Assembly (NCBI GenBank): GCA_001779505.1
Contig: MFKH01000010.1
Location: forward strand, 57,818-63,211
DNA from: Candidatus Jorgensenbacteria bacterium GWA1_54_12
GTDB taxonomy: Bacteria > Patescibacteriota > Minisyncoccia > UBA6257 > GWB1-50-10
DNA length: 5,394 nt
Reading direction: 5' to 3'
Positions 1 to 3,571 of this stretch are shown here, in pieces; position 1 is the first letter of the stretch, and each line of letters starts with the position of its first letter. Position numbers and translations under genes: made by a program. The notes below the pieces were generated by a model, which had not been told where the DNA came from, did no database searches, and saw only the letters and a list, made by a program, of their open reading frames with translations.

Positions 1-357
1 ACGACCGGTTCGTCAAACGACATTAAGCAGTTGACCGAATTGGCACACCGCCTTGTCACGCAATACGGAATGTCGGAGAAATTGGGGCCGCGCCAGTTCG
101 GCGACACGGAAGAAATGGTGTTTCTGGGAAAAGAAATTGCGATGGAGAAGAATTATTCGGAGGAAATCGCAAGCGTCATTGACAGTGAAGTGGATGCGGC
201 AATTCAGAAAGGCCTGAAAACCGCCGCGAAAATCGTAAAAGAAAATCGCGAAGTTCTTGATGTTCTTGCGAAGACATTGATAGCGCAGGAAACGATAGAG
301 CAGGAAGGATTTGAAAAGCTCGTAAGGCAGTATAAGGTAAAGAAAGTGAAAATATAA
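1..357 (+). CDS. ftsH: ATP-dependent zinc metalloprotease FtsH, C-terminal end (5' partial)
   Basis: The reading frame is open from base 1 and ends at TAA 355-357, giving the last 118 residues of a protein whose start lies outside the window. The peptide opens with TTGSSNDIKQLTELAHRLV and continues with YGMSEKLGPRQFG, VFLGKE, NYSEEIA and IDSEVDAAI. This is the conserved C-terminal half of the M41 peptidase domain; the Asp in the SND motif is in the region that supplies the third zinc ligand. FtsH is a membrane-anchored hexameric AAA+ protease that degrades misfolded membrane proteins and some regulators. The AAA+ module, HEXXH and membrane segments are not visible here. The tail ends in a short basic stretch (VRQYKVKKVKI) without a long extension. 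Three isoleucines near the end use ATA (280-282, 295-297, 352-354), relevant to the tRNA-Ile(UAU) just downstream. No T-rich terminator follows, so read-through into the tRNA is plausible. Confidence 0.95.
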   Translation, partial: TTGSSNDIKQLTELAHRLVTQYGMSEKLGPRQFGDTEEMVFLGKEIAMEKNYSEEIASVIDSEVDAAIQKGLKTAAKIVKENREVLDVLAKTLIAQETIEQEGFEKLVRQYKVKKVKI

Positions 358-364
358 TGGAGTC

Positions 365-395
365 CGCCTTCGCCCCGCCGAGCGGGGCTTCGGCG
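365..395. repeat. GC-rich hairpin between ftsH and tRNA-Ile
   Basis: CCCCGC (373-378) and GCGGGG (382-387) form a perfect 6-bp stem around CGA. An outer CGCC (365-368)/GGCG (392-395) pair encloses it across an internal loop. No T-tract follows on either strand, so it does not look like an intrinsic terminator. It could be an RNA-processing or stabilising element between the ftsH mRNA and the tRNA, or a copy of a short palindromic repeat family. Only one copy is in this window. Confidence 0.5.
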
Positions 396-410
396 AGAAG
401 CTCACCATGG

Positions 411-485
411 GGGCCAGTAGTTCAGTGGTAGAACGTTGCTCTTATAAAGCAAAAGTCGGAGGTTCGATCCCTCCCTGGCCCACCA
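411..485 (+). tRNA. tRNA-Ile(UAU), with encoded CCA
   Basis: This is a complete cloverleaf. Acceptor GGGCCAG (411-417) pairs with CTGGCCC (475-481); the D-stem is GTTC/GAAC, the anticodon stem TTGCT/AGCAA and the T-stem GGAGG/CCTCC around TTCGATC. The seven-base anticodon loop is CTTATAA, so the anticodon is TAT, which reads AUA (Ile). Discriminator A482 is followed by CCA at 483-485, the only tRNA here with an encoded CCA. Most bacteria read AUA with a CAU-anticodon tRNA modified to lysidine by TilS; a UAU tRNA is a known but uncommon alternative. No clear promoter lies just upstream, so it may be transcribed with ftsH. Confidence 0.93.
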
Positions 486-496
486 CTTTTCCCTCC

Positions 497-524
497 TTGC
501 GCGTCCTTGGCGTGGGTATAGAAT
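497..524 (+). promoter_or_regulatory. Promoter of the EF-Tu-domain-2-like gene
   Basis: TTGCGC (497-502), a 16-nt spacer and TAGAAT (519-524, five of six matches to TATAAT) make a sigma70-type promoter. Six bases separate the -10 box from ATG 531, so the expected transcription start falls at the start codon. No Shine-Dalgarno sequence is present in this gap. Confidence 0.55.
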
Positions 525-530
525 AAGAAC

Positions 531-773
531 ATGAAGAAGGTCGGGAAAGTTACTCATTATTTTGACAACCTCGGTGTTGCGGTCTTGAAACTGGACGGGA
601 CGATTGCGGTGGGTGACAGAATTGAGTTCCGGCGAGGAGAGGATAAACTCTTTGAGCAGGAGGTTTCTTCGCTCCAGATTGACCATGAATCGGTCAAGAA
701 AGCGGGGAAAAAGAACGACGTGGCGATGAAGGTGGAAGGGAAGGTGCGCGAGGGAGTCGAGGTATACAAATAA
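531..773 (+). CDS. Stand-alone EF-Tu domain-2-like protein
   Basis: This 80-residue protein resembles the beta-barrel domain 2 of translational GTPases (EF-Tu, IF-2). It has GKVTHYF at residues 5-11, VAVLKLDG at 16-23, VGDRIEF at 27-33, then FEQEVSSLQIDHESV at 41-55 and VAMKV at 64-68. No GTPase domain is attached. Similar free-standing proteins are annotated as 'translation elongation factor-like' in archaea and candidate-phylum bacteria, and their exact role is not established. The start at 531 is chosen because it opens the conserved beta-barrel and lies 6 nt behind the -10 box. The gene has no Shine-Dalgarno sequence. Its stop codon is one base before tRNA-Val, so the two almost certainly share a transcript and RNase P cleavage would form the mRNA 3' end. 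The family call is fairly sure; the function is open. Confidence 0.8.
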   Translation: MKKVGKVTHYFDNLGVAVLKLDGTIAVGDRIEFRRGEDKLFEQEVSSLQIDHESVKKAGKKNDVAMKVEGKVREGVEVYK

Positions 774-774
774 G

Positions 775-848
775 GGGCACTTAGCTCAGCTGGCTAGAGC
801 ATCTCGTTTACACCGAGAAGGCCGGGGGTTCGAGTCCTCCAGTGCCCA
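775..848 (+). tRNA. tRNA-Val(UAC)
   Basis: Acceptor GGGCACT (775-781) pairs with AGTGCCC (841-847). The D-stem is GCTC/GAGC, the anticodon stem TCTCG/CGAGA, and the T-stem GGGGG/CCTCC (one G.U) around TTCGAGT. The anticodon loop TTTACAC gives TAC, which reads valine GUA and probably other GUN codons. The discriminator is A848 and CCA is not encoded. The gene begins one base after the stop codon of the preceding protein gene and probably uses its promoter. Confidence 0.95.
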
Positions 849-851
849 CAG

Positions 852-880
852 TTGCGGTTTTATGGGAAATATGGTATACT
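852..880 (+). promoter_or_regulatory. Promoter with extended -10 for the first small helical protein
   Basis: TTGCGG (852-857), a 17-nt spacer and TATACT (875-880) with a TG at 872-873 form an extended -10 promoter. ATG 887 follows after six bases, placing the expected transcription start at the start codon. The -35 box begins four bases after the end of tRNA-Val. Confidence 0.65.
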
Positions 881-886
881 GAGCGC

Positions 887-1132
887 ATGTCAATTGAGAC
901 ACCGAAAGTTCCGCCTCTTGAGAAACCGGAAGAAGGGCCGATTACAGAATCGGGGCTACAGAGTGAAGCGCGAAAGGAAAAATCGGTCACGGAGAGGATT
1001 GTGCAGATTGAAGGAGAAGAGAGGGCGGCTCGCCGCTTAAGAGATGTGTCTAGAGCCGATGCGCTGGCAAGGGAGCGCGCAGACCTTATAGCGAGACGGA
1101 ACGAATCTCTAAGAAAAGTTCAGGGGAAGTAA
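887..1132 (+). CDS. Small charged helical protein, unknown function (paralogue 1)
   Basis: The product is 81 residues. I do not recognise a named family. The first 26 residues are rich in Pro, Glu and Lys and look disordered. From about residue 27 to the end the sequence is dominated by Arg, Glu and Ala with regular Leu/Ile/Val, as expected for one long amphipathic helix or coiled coil. There is no signal peptide, membrane segment or Cys/His cluster. Residues 41-75 align without gaps to residues 40-74 of the next gene, with about 14 identities including a shared RNE..L motif. The start at 887 is preferred because it is 6 nt behind an extended -10 box; the frame is open upstream to a GTG at 842, but that codon lies inside tRNA-Val. 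The next gene starts 9 nt after the stop, so the pair is probably an operon. Confidence 0.65.
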   Translation: MSIETPKVPPLEKPEEGPITESGLQSEARKEKSVTERIVQIEGEERAARRLRDVSRADALARERADLIARRNESLRKVQGK

Positions 1133-1141
1133 GTTCAGTAT

Positions 1142-1405
1142 ATGTTTGAAATGCCAACAATTGAACCTGAAACGCAGGAGGAACGCCACGTTGGCGAAGG
1201 AGAACCGAAACAGGAAGCAGAAGAAGGATTGAAAGAAATAGCTCAAGAAATGGTTGGGGTTGAGGAAGAATTGCGAGTAGCGCGCCTCTCGCGAAATGAA
1301 GTTGAAGCGGCGCGCCTCACAGAAAAGCAAGCAGAACTTTTAGGGAAGCGCAACGAAATTCTCCAGCGCACCGCGAGGAATCGGGAAGCGAAACTCGCCG
1401 CTTAA
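1142..1405 (+). CDS. Small charged helical protein, unknown function (paralogue 2)
   Basis: The product is 87 residues with no recognised family. An acidic, probably disordered start (residues 1-28, many Glu and Gln) leads into a predicted helix from about residue 29 to the end. Residues 40-74 match residues 41-75 of the upstream gene without gaps, so the two look like an old tandem duplication. Two in-frame ATG codons are possible starts (1142 and 1151). 1142 is used here, but an AGGGGA at 1122-1127 is rather far from both (14 and 23 nt) and does not decide. It is probably co-transcribed with the upstream gene (9-nt gap). Its end faces the HNH gene on the opposite strand. Confidence 0.6.
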   Translation: MFEMPTIEPETQEERHVGEGEPKQEAEEGLKEIAQEMVGVEEELRVARLSRNEVEAARLTEKQAELLGKRNEILQRTARNREAKLAA

Positions 1406-1432
1406 AGGCAAAAACTCGTTCCGTTGTGAGAT

Positions 1433-1476
1433 AAAGCTTTTTGTTGCGTCGTATGGAACTGACGAGCAAAAGCTTT
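1433..1476. terminator. Possible bidirectional terminator between convergent genes
   Basis: AAAGCTTTT (1433-1441) and AAAAGCTTT (1468-1476) form a 9-bp inverted repeat, with a weaker inner CGTC/GACG pair. It lies in the spacer between a + gene ending at 1405 and a - gene ending at 1486, where a shared terminator is expected. The stem is AT-rich and no long T-run follows it on either strand, so termination strength is uncertain. Confidence 0.35.
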
Positions 1477-1485
1477 CTTGGAATA

Positions 1486-1860
1486 TCAAAATAGAAGCTT
1501 GCGTCCTTTGTATTTTGCAGCTTCAAGGAGGAACTCCACATCTTCCTTTGAAGAATGTCTAATCGCGTGACAGTTGGCACAAAGAAGGATACACTTTTTC
1601 AGCTCACTTTTTATAGAATCCCAACTCTTATTGGCCACGTTGCCAAATGTGAAATCTTTGTGCCGCGCGGCAAGATGATGGAATTGTAACGCGGCCTGAT
1701 TTCCTCTCCAGCCGCAATCCATACATTTGCCGCCAAGAAGCTTGATTGCTGTAGCTTTGGTTCTATACCGACGGATCTTCGTGTTGCAAGAACCGCAACG
1801 AGTGCGCATTTTATTCTGATAATCTCTGTACTGTCTTTTGCACAGTTTGCAGATAGGCAT
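1486..1860 (-). CDS. Zinc-finger HNH endonuclease family protein
   Basis: The protein has 124 residues. The N-terminus holds C4-x2-C7 and C22-x2-C25, a small zinc-ribbon-like module with a basic linker (KIRRYRTK, 28-35). The HNH core follows: C46-MD-C49, then QFHH (His61-His62), a W80-D-x-I83 segment, and LLCANCHAIRH with C94, N96, C97, H98 and H102. The Cys pairs fit the structural zinc site and the His/Asn residues the beta-beta-alpha metal nuclease site. Such small proteins occur as homing endonucleases, mobile-element nucleases and restriction-type nucleases; the sequence does not decide which. The ATG at 1860 lies 6 nt behind TATACT and has no Shine-Dalgarno sequence. The gene is divergent from the intron-containing tRNA-Phe gene 80 bp away, which makes a role in intron mobility worth testing. 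Confidence 0.85.
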   Translation of the reverse strand: MPICKLCKRQYRDYQNKMRTRCGSCNTKIRRYRTKATAIKLLGGKCMDCGWRGNQAALQFHHLAARHKDFTFGNVANKSWDSIKSELKKCILLCANCHAIRHSSKEDVEFLLEAAKYKGRKLLF

Positions 1861-1866
1861 GCATTC

Positions 1867-1875
1867 AGTATAACA
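1867..1875 (-). promoter_or_regulatory. Extended -10 element of the HNH gene
   Basis: On the - strand this reads TGTTATACT, an extended -10 box (TGnTATACT) whose last base is six bases before ATG 1860. No convincing -35 box was found at the usual distance, which is tolerable for extended -10 promoters. The layout matches that of the + strand promoter at 852-880. Confidence 0.5.
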
Positions 1876-1898
1876 AAATACGCTCTACCCAGCATGTG

Positions 1899-1927
1899 TT
1901 GTCGAAAAGATAGTTCTTTGGTATGAT
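1899..1927 (+). promoter_or_regulatory. Promoter of tRNA-Phe
   Basis: TTGTCG (1899-1904), a 17-nt spacer and TATGAT (1922-1927) give a good sigma70-type promoter. Transcription would start near 1934, leaving a leader of about 7 nt before the tRNA at 1941. Confidence 0.6.
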
Positions 1928-1940
1928 AATATGTGTCATT

Positions 1941-2237
1941 GCCGCGGTAGCTCAGTGGTAGAGCGAAGGTCTGAGATTCTTCGGACCCCCGTACAGTAAT
2001 GTACGGAGCAAAACCGGGTGAATTCGGGGAAGCCCCTCTGGGGTAATCCCGAGCCAAGCCCTGATGTGACGTCAGGGAAGGTGTAGAGACTATCCTTTTA
2101 AGGAGTACTCCAAGCGAACTATTGGGGGAAGCGCCCGGCTCCCATTTTGTGGGATGATGATATAGTCCACCCTCTTGAGCAATCGAGAGACTCTAAGGAA
2201 GAACCTTGCGTCGGGGGTTCAATTCCCTCCCGCGGCA
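1941..2237 (+). tRNA. tRNA-Phe(GAA), split by a group I intron
   Basis: Exon 1 (1941-1972) carries acceptor GCCGCGG, the D-arm GCTC/GAGC and the 5' anticodon stem AAGGT plus C32 and U33. Exon 2 (2198-2237) carries GAAGA, the 3' stem ACCTT, variable loop GCGTC, T-stem GGGGG/CCCTC (one G.U) around TTCAATT, acceptor CCGCGGC and discriminator A2237. Joining them gives a normal 72-nt tRNA with loop CTGAAGA and anticodon GAA (Phe). CCA is not encoded. Position 37 is G, whereas bacterial tRNA-Phe usually has a hypermodified A37. A Leu(GAG) reading from the unspliced sequence is ruled out because the loop would not close and there is no long variable arm. Confidence 0.92.
1973..2197 (+). ncRNA. Group I self-splicing intron in the anticodon loop of tRNA-Phe
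   Basis: The intron is 225 nt and has no credible ORF. P1: exon GGTCT plus GA (1968-1974) pairs with 1981-1987, placing a U.G wobble at the 5' splice site after U33. P10: TTCTTC (1977-1982) is perfectly complementary to 3' exon GAAGAA (2198-2203). P2: 1989-1995/2000-2006 with a GTAA tetraloop. P3: CCGGGTG (2014-2020)/CGCCCGG (2132-2138). P4: 2023-2028/2048-2053. P5: 2032-2036/2040-2044. P6 region with hairpin CCCTGA/TCAGGG (2059-2064/2072-2077). P7: GACTAT (2088-2093)/ATAGTC (2162-2167). P8: 2140-2144/2150-2154. P9: 2172-2178/2183-2189 with a GCAA tetraloop. The last base is G2197, the expected omega-G. Core strings such as AATCCCGAGCCAA, GGTGTAGAGACTA and ATAGTCC match the conserved P4-P7 parts known from bacterial tRNA introns. 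Two extra hairpins lie between P7 and P3, as in subgroup IA. Confidence 0.92.
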
Positions 2238-2251
2238 CACGCACAAAAGAG

Positions 2252-2279
2252 AAGCGCCTCGATATATATCGGGGCGCTT
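2252..2279 (-). terminator. Intrinsic terminator of the HD-like gene
   Basis: AAGCGCCTCGAT (2252-2263) and ATCGGGGCGCTT (2268-2279) make a 12-bp stem (one G.U or mismatch depending on strand) with an ATAT loop. On the - strand it is followed by CTCTTTTGTG, a T-rich tail, and it starts 7 nt after the stop codon of the HD-like gene. There is no T-tract on the + strand, but the stem may also block read-through from tRNA-Phe. Confidence 0.75.
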
Positions 2280-2286
2280 GGTAGAG

Positions 2287-3087
2287 TCACGTCTCGTAAG
2301 GGCGCTTGACGGGATCGCATGTCGCGTAGCGCTCGTAGTAGGGACCGAGAGCTTCGCGAATGTTGTCCTCGGCTCGATTCGGAACCCCGAGGTGGCGAGC
2401 CATTTCCTCTCCGAGGTACCTAATGAACTCAATGAAGAGTCGTATGCCCATGGGGTCGATAAGCTTCCTTGCTTCGTCAGACGGAAGCATTCTCACCCAT
2501 TCCAAGCCCCGGAAGAGACCGCCATACTGACTCGTCAGCCCCCGTTCAGAGGTTGACCCGTATGCGAACGGGTTTTTGCGGTCATACGGTTCAAGGTACC
2601 AGAGGTGCGATGCGGAACTCCAGATTCCAGTTGCGGAGAACCGATCTACCTTGTCGGCAATCCGGAGCGCCGTGAGAAGGGGTGAGTCGCCGGGCTCATC
2701 ATCTTTCTTCGCGTGTTGCCGCATCGCATCAGTGATCCGCTCCCTCGCCCTCAGGTCAAAAGGACTACCCTTCAAGAGGGCGGCGCATATCTCGCCTTCA
2801 CCCTTCACGCCGAGAGCTCGCTCGAGCGCTAGAGACCTGTCCGCGTTATGAAACCAGACGGCGGTCTGAAACTCGTAGGGGTCAAAGTACAGCGGTCCAT
2901 CAATTCCCTGAACTCCCTGGAGCCGCGGCTCAAGCGCCAGCATGCCAGTGATGTGCACCAGACCATGTGCCGCATTGGGATACAACTTCACGTCGTCGGG
3001 CGTCTTGGGAGGAAGGTAGAAGGGTGTCAGTTTCCTCGCAAGCATCCTCACAAACCTCTCCCTCGCTCCAGCAAGATGATCGGGCAT
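2287..3087 (-). CDS. HD-superfamily-like phosphohydrolase with HN in place of HD
   Basis: This is a 266-residue soluble protein. Features placed like those of HD metal phosphohydrolases are H41-G-L-V-H45, then AVWFHNADRSLALE with H80-N81 where the family has His-Asp, the helix ITDAMRQHA ending at H125, and ALRIADKVDRF with D145 and D148, the family's distal Asp motif. The fold assignment rests on this order; the canonical metal-binding Asp of the HD pair is Asn81, although D83 is two residues on. The substrate cannot be inferred. The C-terminal half (about 155-266) is not recognised. The start is fixed by AAAGGAGG 7 nt upstream; another ATG 5 nt further upstream is out of frame. Promoter, palindromic elements and terminator of its own make it a separate transcription unit, and the strong Shine-Dalgarno sequence sets it apart from its neighbours. 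Confidence 0.72.
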   Translation of the reverse strand: MPDHLAGARERFVRMLARKLTPFYLPPKTPDDVKLYPNAAHGLVHITGMLALEPRLQGVQGIDGPLYFDPYEFQTAVWFHNADRSLALERALGVKGEGEICAALLKGSPFDLRARERITDAMRQHAKKDDEPGDSPLLTALRIADKVDRFSATGIWSSASHLWYLEPYDRKNPFAYGSTSERGLTSQYGGLFRGLEWVRMLPSDEARKLIDPMGIRLFIEFIRYLGEEMARHLGVPNRAEDNIREALGPYYERYATCDPVKRPYET

Positions 3088-3094
3088 GTCATAC

Positions 3095-3102
3095 CCTCCT
3101 TT
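3095..3102 (-). promoter_or_regulatory. Strong Shine-Dalgarno sequence of the HD-like gene
   Basis: The - strand reads AAAGGAGG, with 7 nt to ATG 3087. It decides the start codon, and it is the only canonical Shine-Dalgarno sequence at good spacing found in this window. Confidence 0.8.
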
Positions 3103-3110
3103 CGTGTATG

Positions 3111-3128
3111 CCTAGACGTCAGCCTAGG
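3111..3128 (-). repeat. Small inverted repeat in the leader of the HD-like gene
   Basis: CCTAG (3111-3115) and CTAGG (3124-3128) flank an 8-nt loop containing GACGTC. In the leader RNA this is a 5-bp hairpin 8 nt upstream of the ribosome-binding site; as DNA it could be an operator. The evidence is only the symmetry. Confidence 0.3.
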
Positions 3129-3150
3129 TTGAATGAAAACAGCTCCCAAT

Positions 3151-3179
3151 GTTTTATCATCGGAAACCCAAATTGTCAA
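3151..3179 (-). promoter_or_regulatory. Promoter of the HD-like gene
   Basis: On the - strand a perfect TTGACA (3179-3174) is followed after 17 nt by TAAAAC (3156-3151), or after 15 nt by GATAAA (3158-3153). Either gives a start near 3144 and a leader of roughly 55 nt carrying the inverted repeat and Shine-Dalgarno sequence. The spacer contains GGTTTCCGA, a copy of the half-site in the palindrome immediately upstream, which suggests repressor or activator control. Confidence 0.55.
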
Positions 3180-3180
3180 T

Positions 3181-3205
3181 ATGTTCGGTTTCGGAAACCG
3201 AACAT
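3181..3205. promoter_or_regulatory. Perfect 25-nt palindrome, likely operator
   Basis: ATGTTCGGTTTC (3181-3192) and GAAACCGAACAT (3194-3205) are exact reverse complements around G3193. It abuts the -35 box of the HD-like gene on one side and the stop codon of the SMR-like gene on the other. TCGGAAACC occurs in it (3191-3199) and again inside the promoter spacer (3160-3168). No T-tract follows in the direction of the SMR-like transcript, so an operator is preferred over a terminator, though a stabilising mRNA 3' hairpin remains possible. Confidence 0.6.
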
Positions 3206-3206
3206 G

Positions 3207-3566
3207 CTAACGGGTAAGAAGAAAAATGCCGCCCAAGACGAGCGCGATGCCGAAGACATTGAGAAGCGTTACTTTCTCACCGAAGATAACAACCGAGCTT
3301 ATCGTCACAAGAATCGTCGTCGCGCTCACGAACGTAGGATAGGCAATATGCAAATCAATGCGCCCCAGGCTGAAAATGTACGCAACGAACGCAAATCCGT
3401 AGAGCGCCAAGCTCACGAACATGTTCGCGTTCGTGAAAAGAACGGGGACCATCTCCTTTAGGGAACCGGCATGTGCCTCCGTAAAGAACTTCGCAGCTTT
3501 CTTTGCGAATATATTCGCGGCGCCGTTGCAAAGTATGCCGAATGCGAGGGCGAAGTAAGCAAGCAT
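3207..3566 (-). CDS. SMR/DMT-superfamily four-helix membrane protein
   Basis: The 119-residue protein has four hydrophobic stretches at about 2-24, 40-66, 73-95 and 99-117, the size and layout of small multidrug resistance proteins and half-size EamA (DMT) proteins. The IAYPTFVSATTIL segment and GEKVTLLNVFGIALVLGGI match the third and fourth helices of that superfamily. In EmrE, Glu14 carries the protons and substrate; here the aligned residue is Asn14, and the residue matching Trp63 is Phe. It is therefore unlikely to be a standard drug/proton antiporter and may be closer to lipid-carrier flippase subunits (ArnE/ArnF type) or other EamA-like proteins. It begins 5 nt after the ZIP stop codon, so co-transcription is likely, but a promoter-like box also overlaps that junction. 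No Shine-Dalgarno sequence is seen. Confidence 0.75.
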   Translation of the reverse strand: MLAYFALAFGILCNGAANIFAKKAAKFFTEAHAGSLKEMVPVLFTNANMFVSLALYGFAFVAYIFSLGRIDLHIAYPTFVSATTILVTISSVVIFGEKVTLLNVFGIALVLGGIFLLTR

Positions 3567-3571
3567 TACGT

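Noticed and set aside
365..395. Hairpin after ftsH as an intrinsic terminator
   Set aside because: No T-tract follows on either strand; it is listed only as a hairpin.
842..886. Upstream GTG start for the first small helical protein
   Set aside because: The codon lies inside the acceptor stem of tRNA-Val and upstream of the promoter whose start maps to the ATG at 887.
1611..2057. 148-codon open frame on the - strand across the HNH start, tRNA-Phe exon 1 and half of the intron
   Set aside because: It overlaps the clear HNH coding frame, the tRNA and conserved intron core helices, and its translation shows no family motif.
1941..2237. Reading the interrupted tRNA as tRNA-Leu(GAG) from the unspliced sequence
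   Set aside because: The loop cannot close without removing the insert, there is no long variable arm, and the splice-site pairings support GAA.
2206..2556. 116-codon + frame starting inside tRNA-Phe exon 2
   Set aside because: It runs through the tRNA, the terminator hairpin and the antisense of the HD-like gene, with no plausible start signal.
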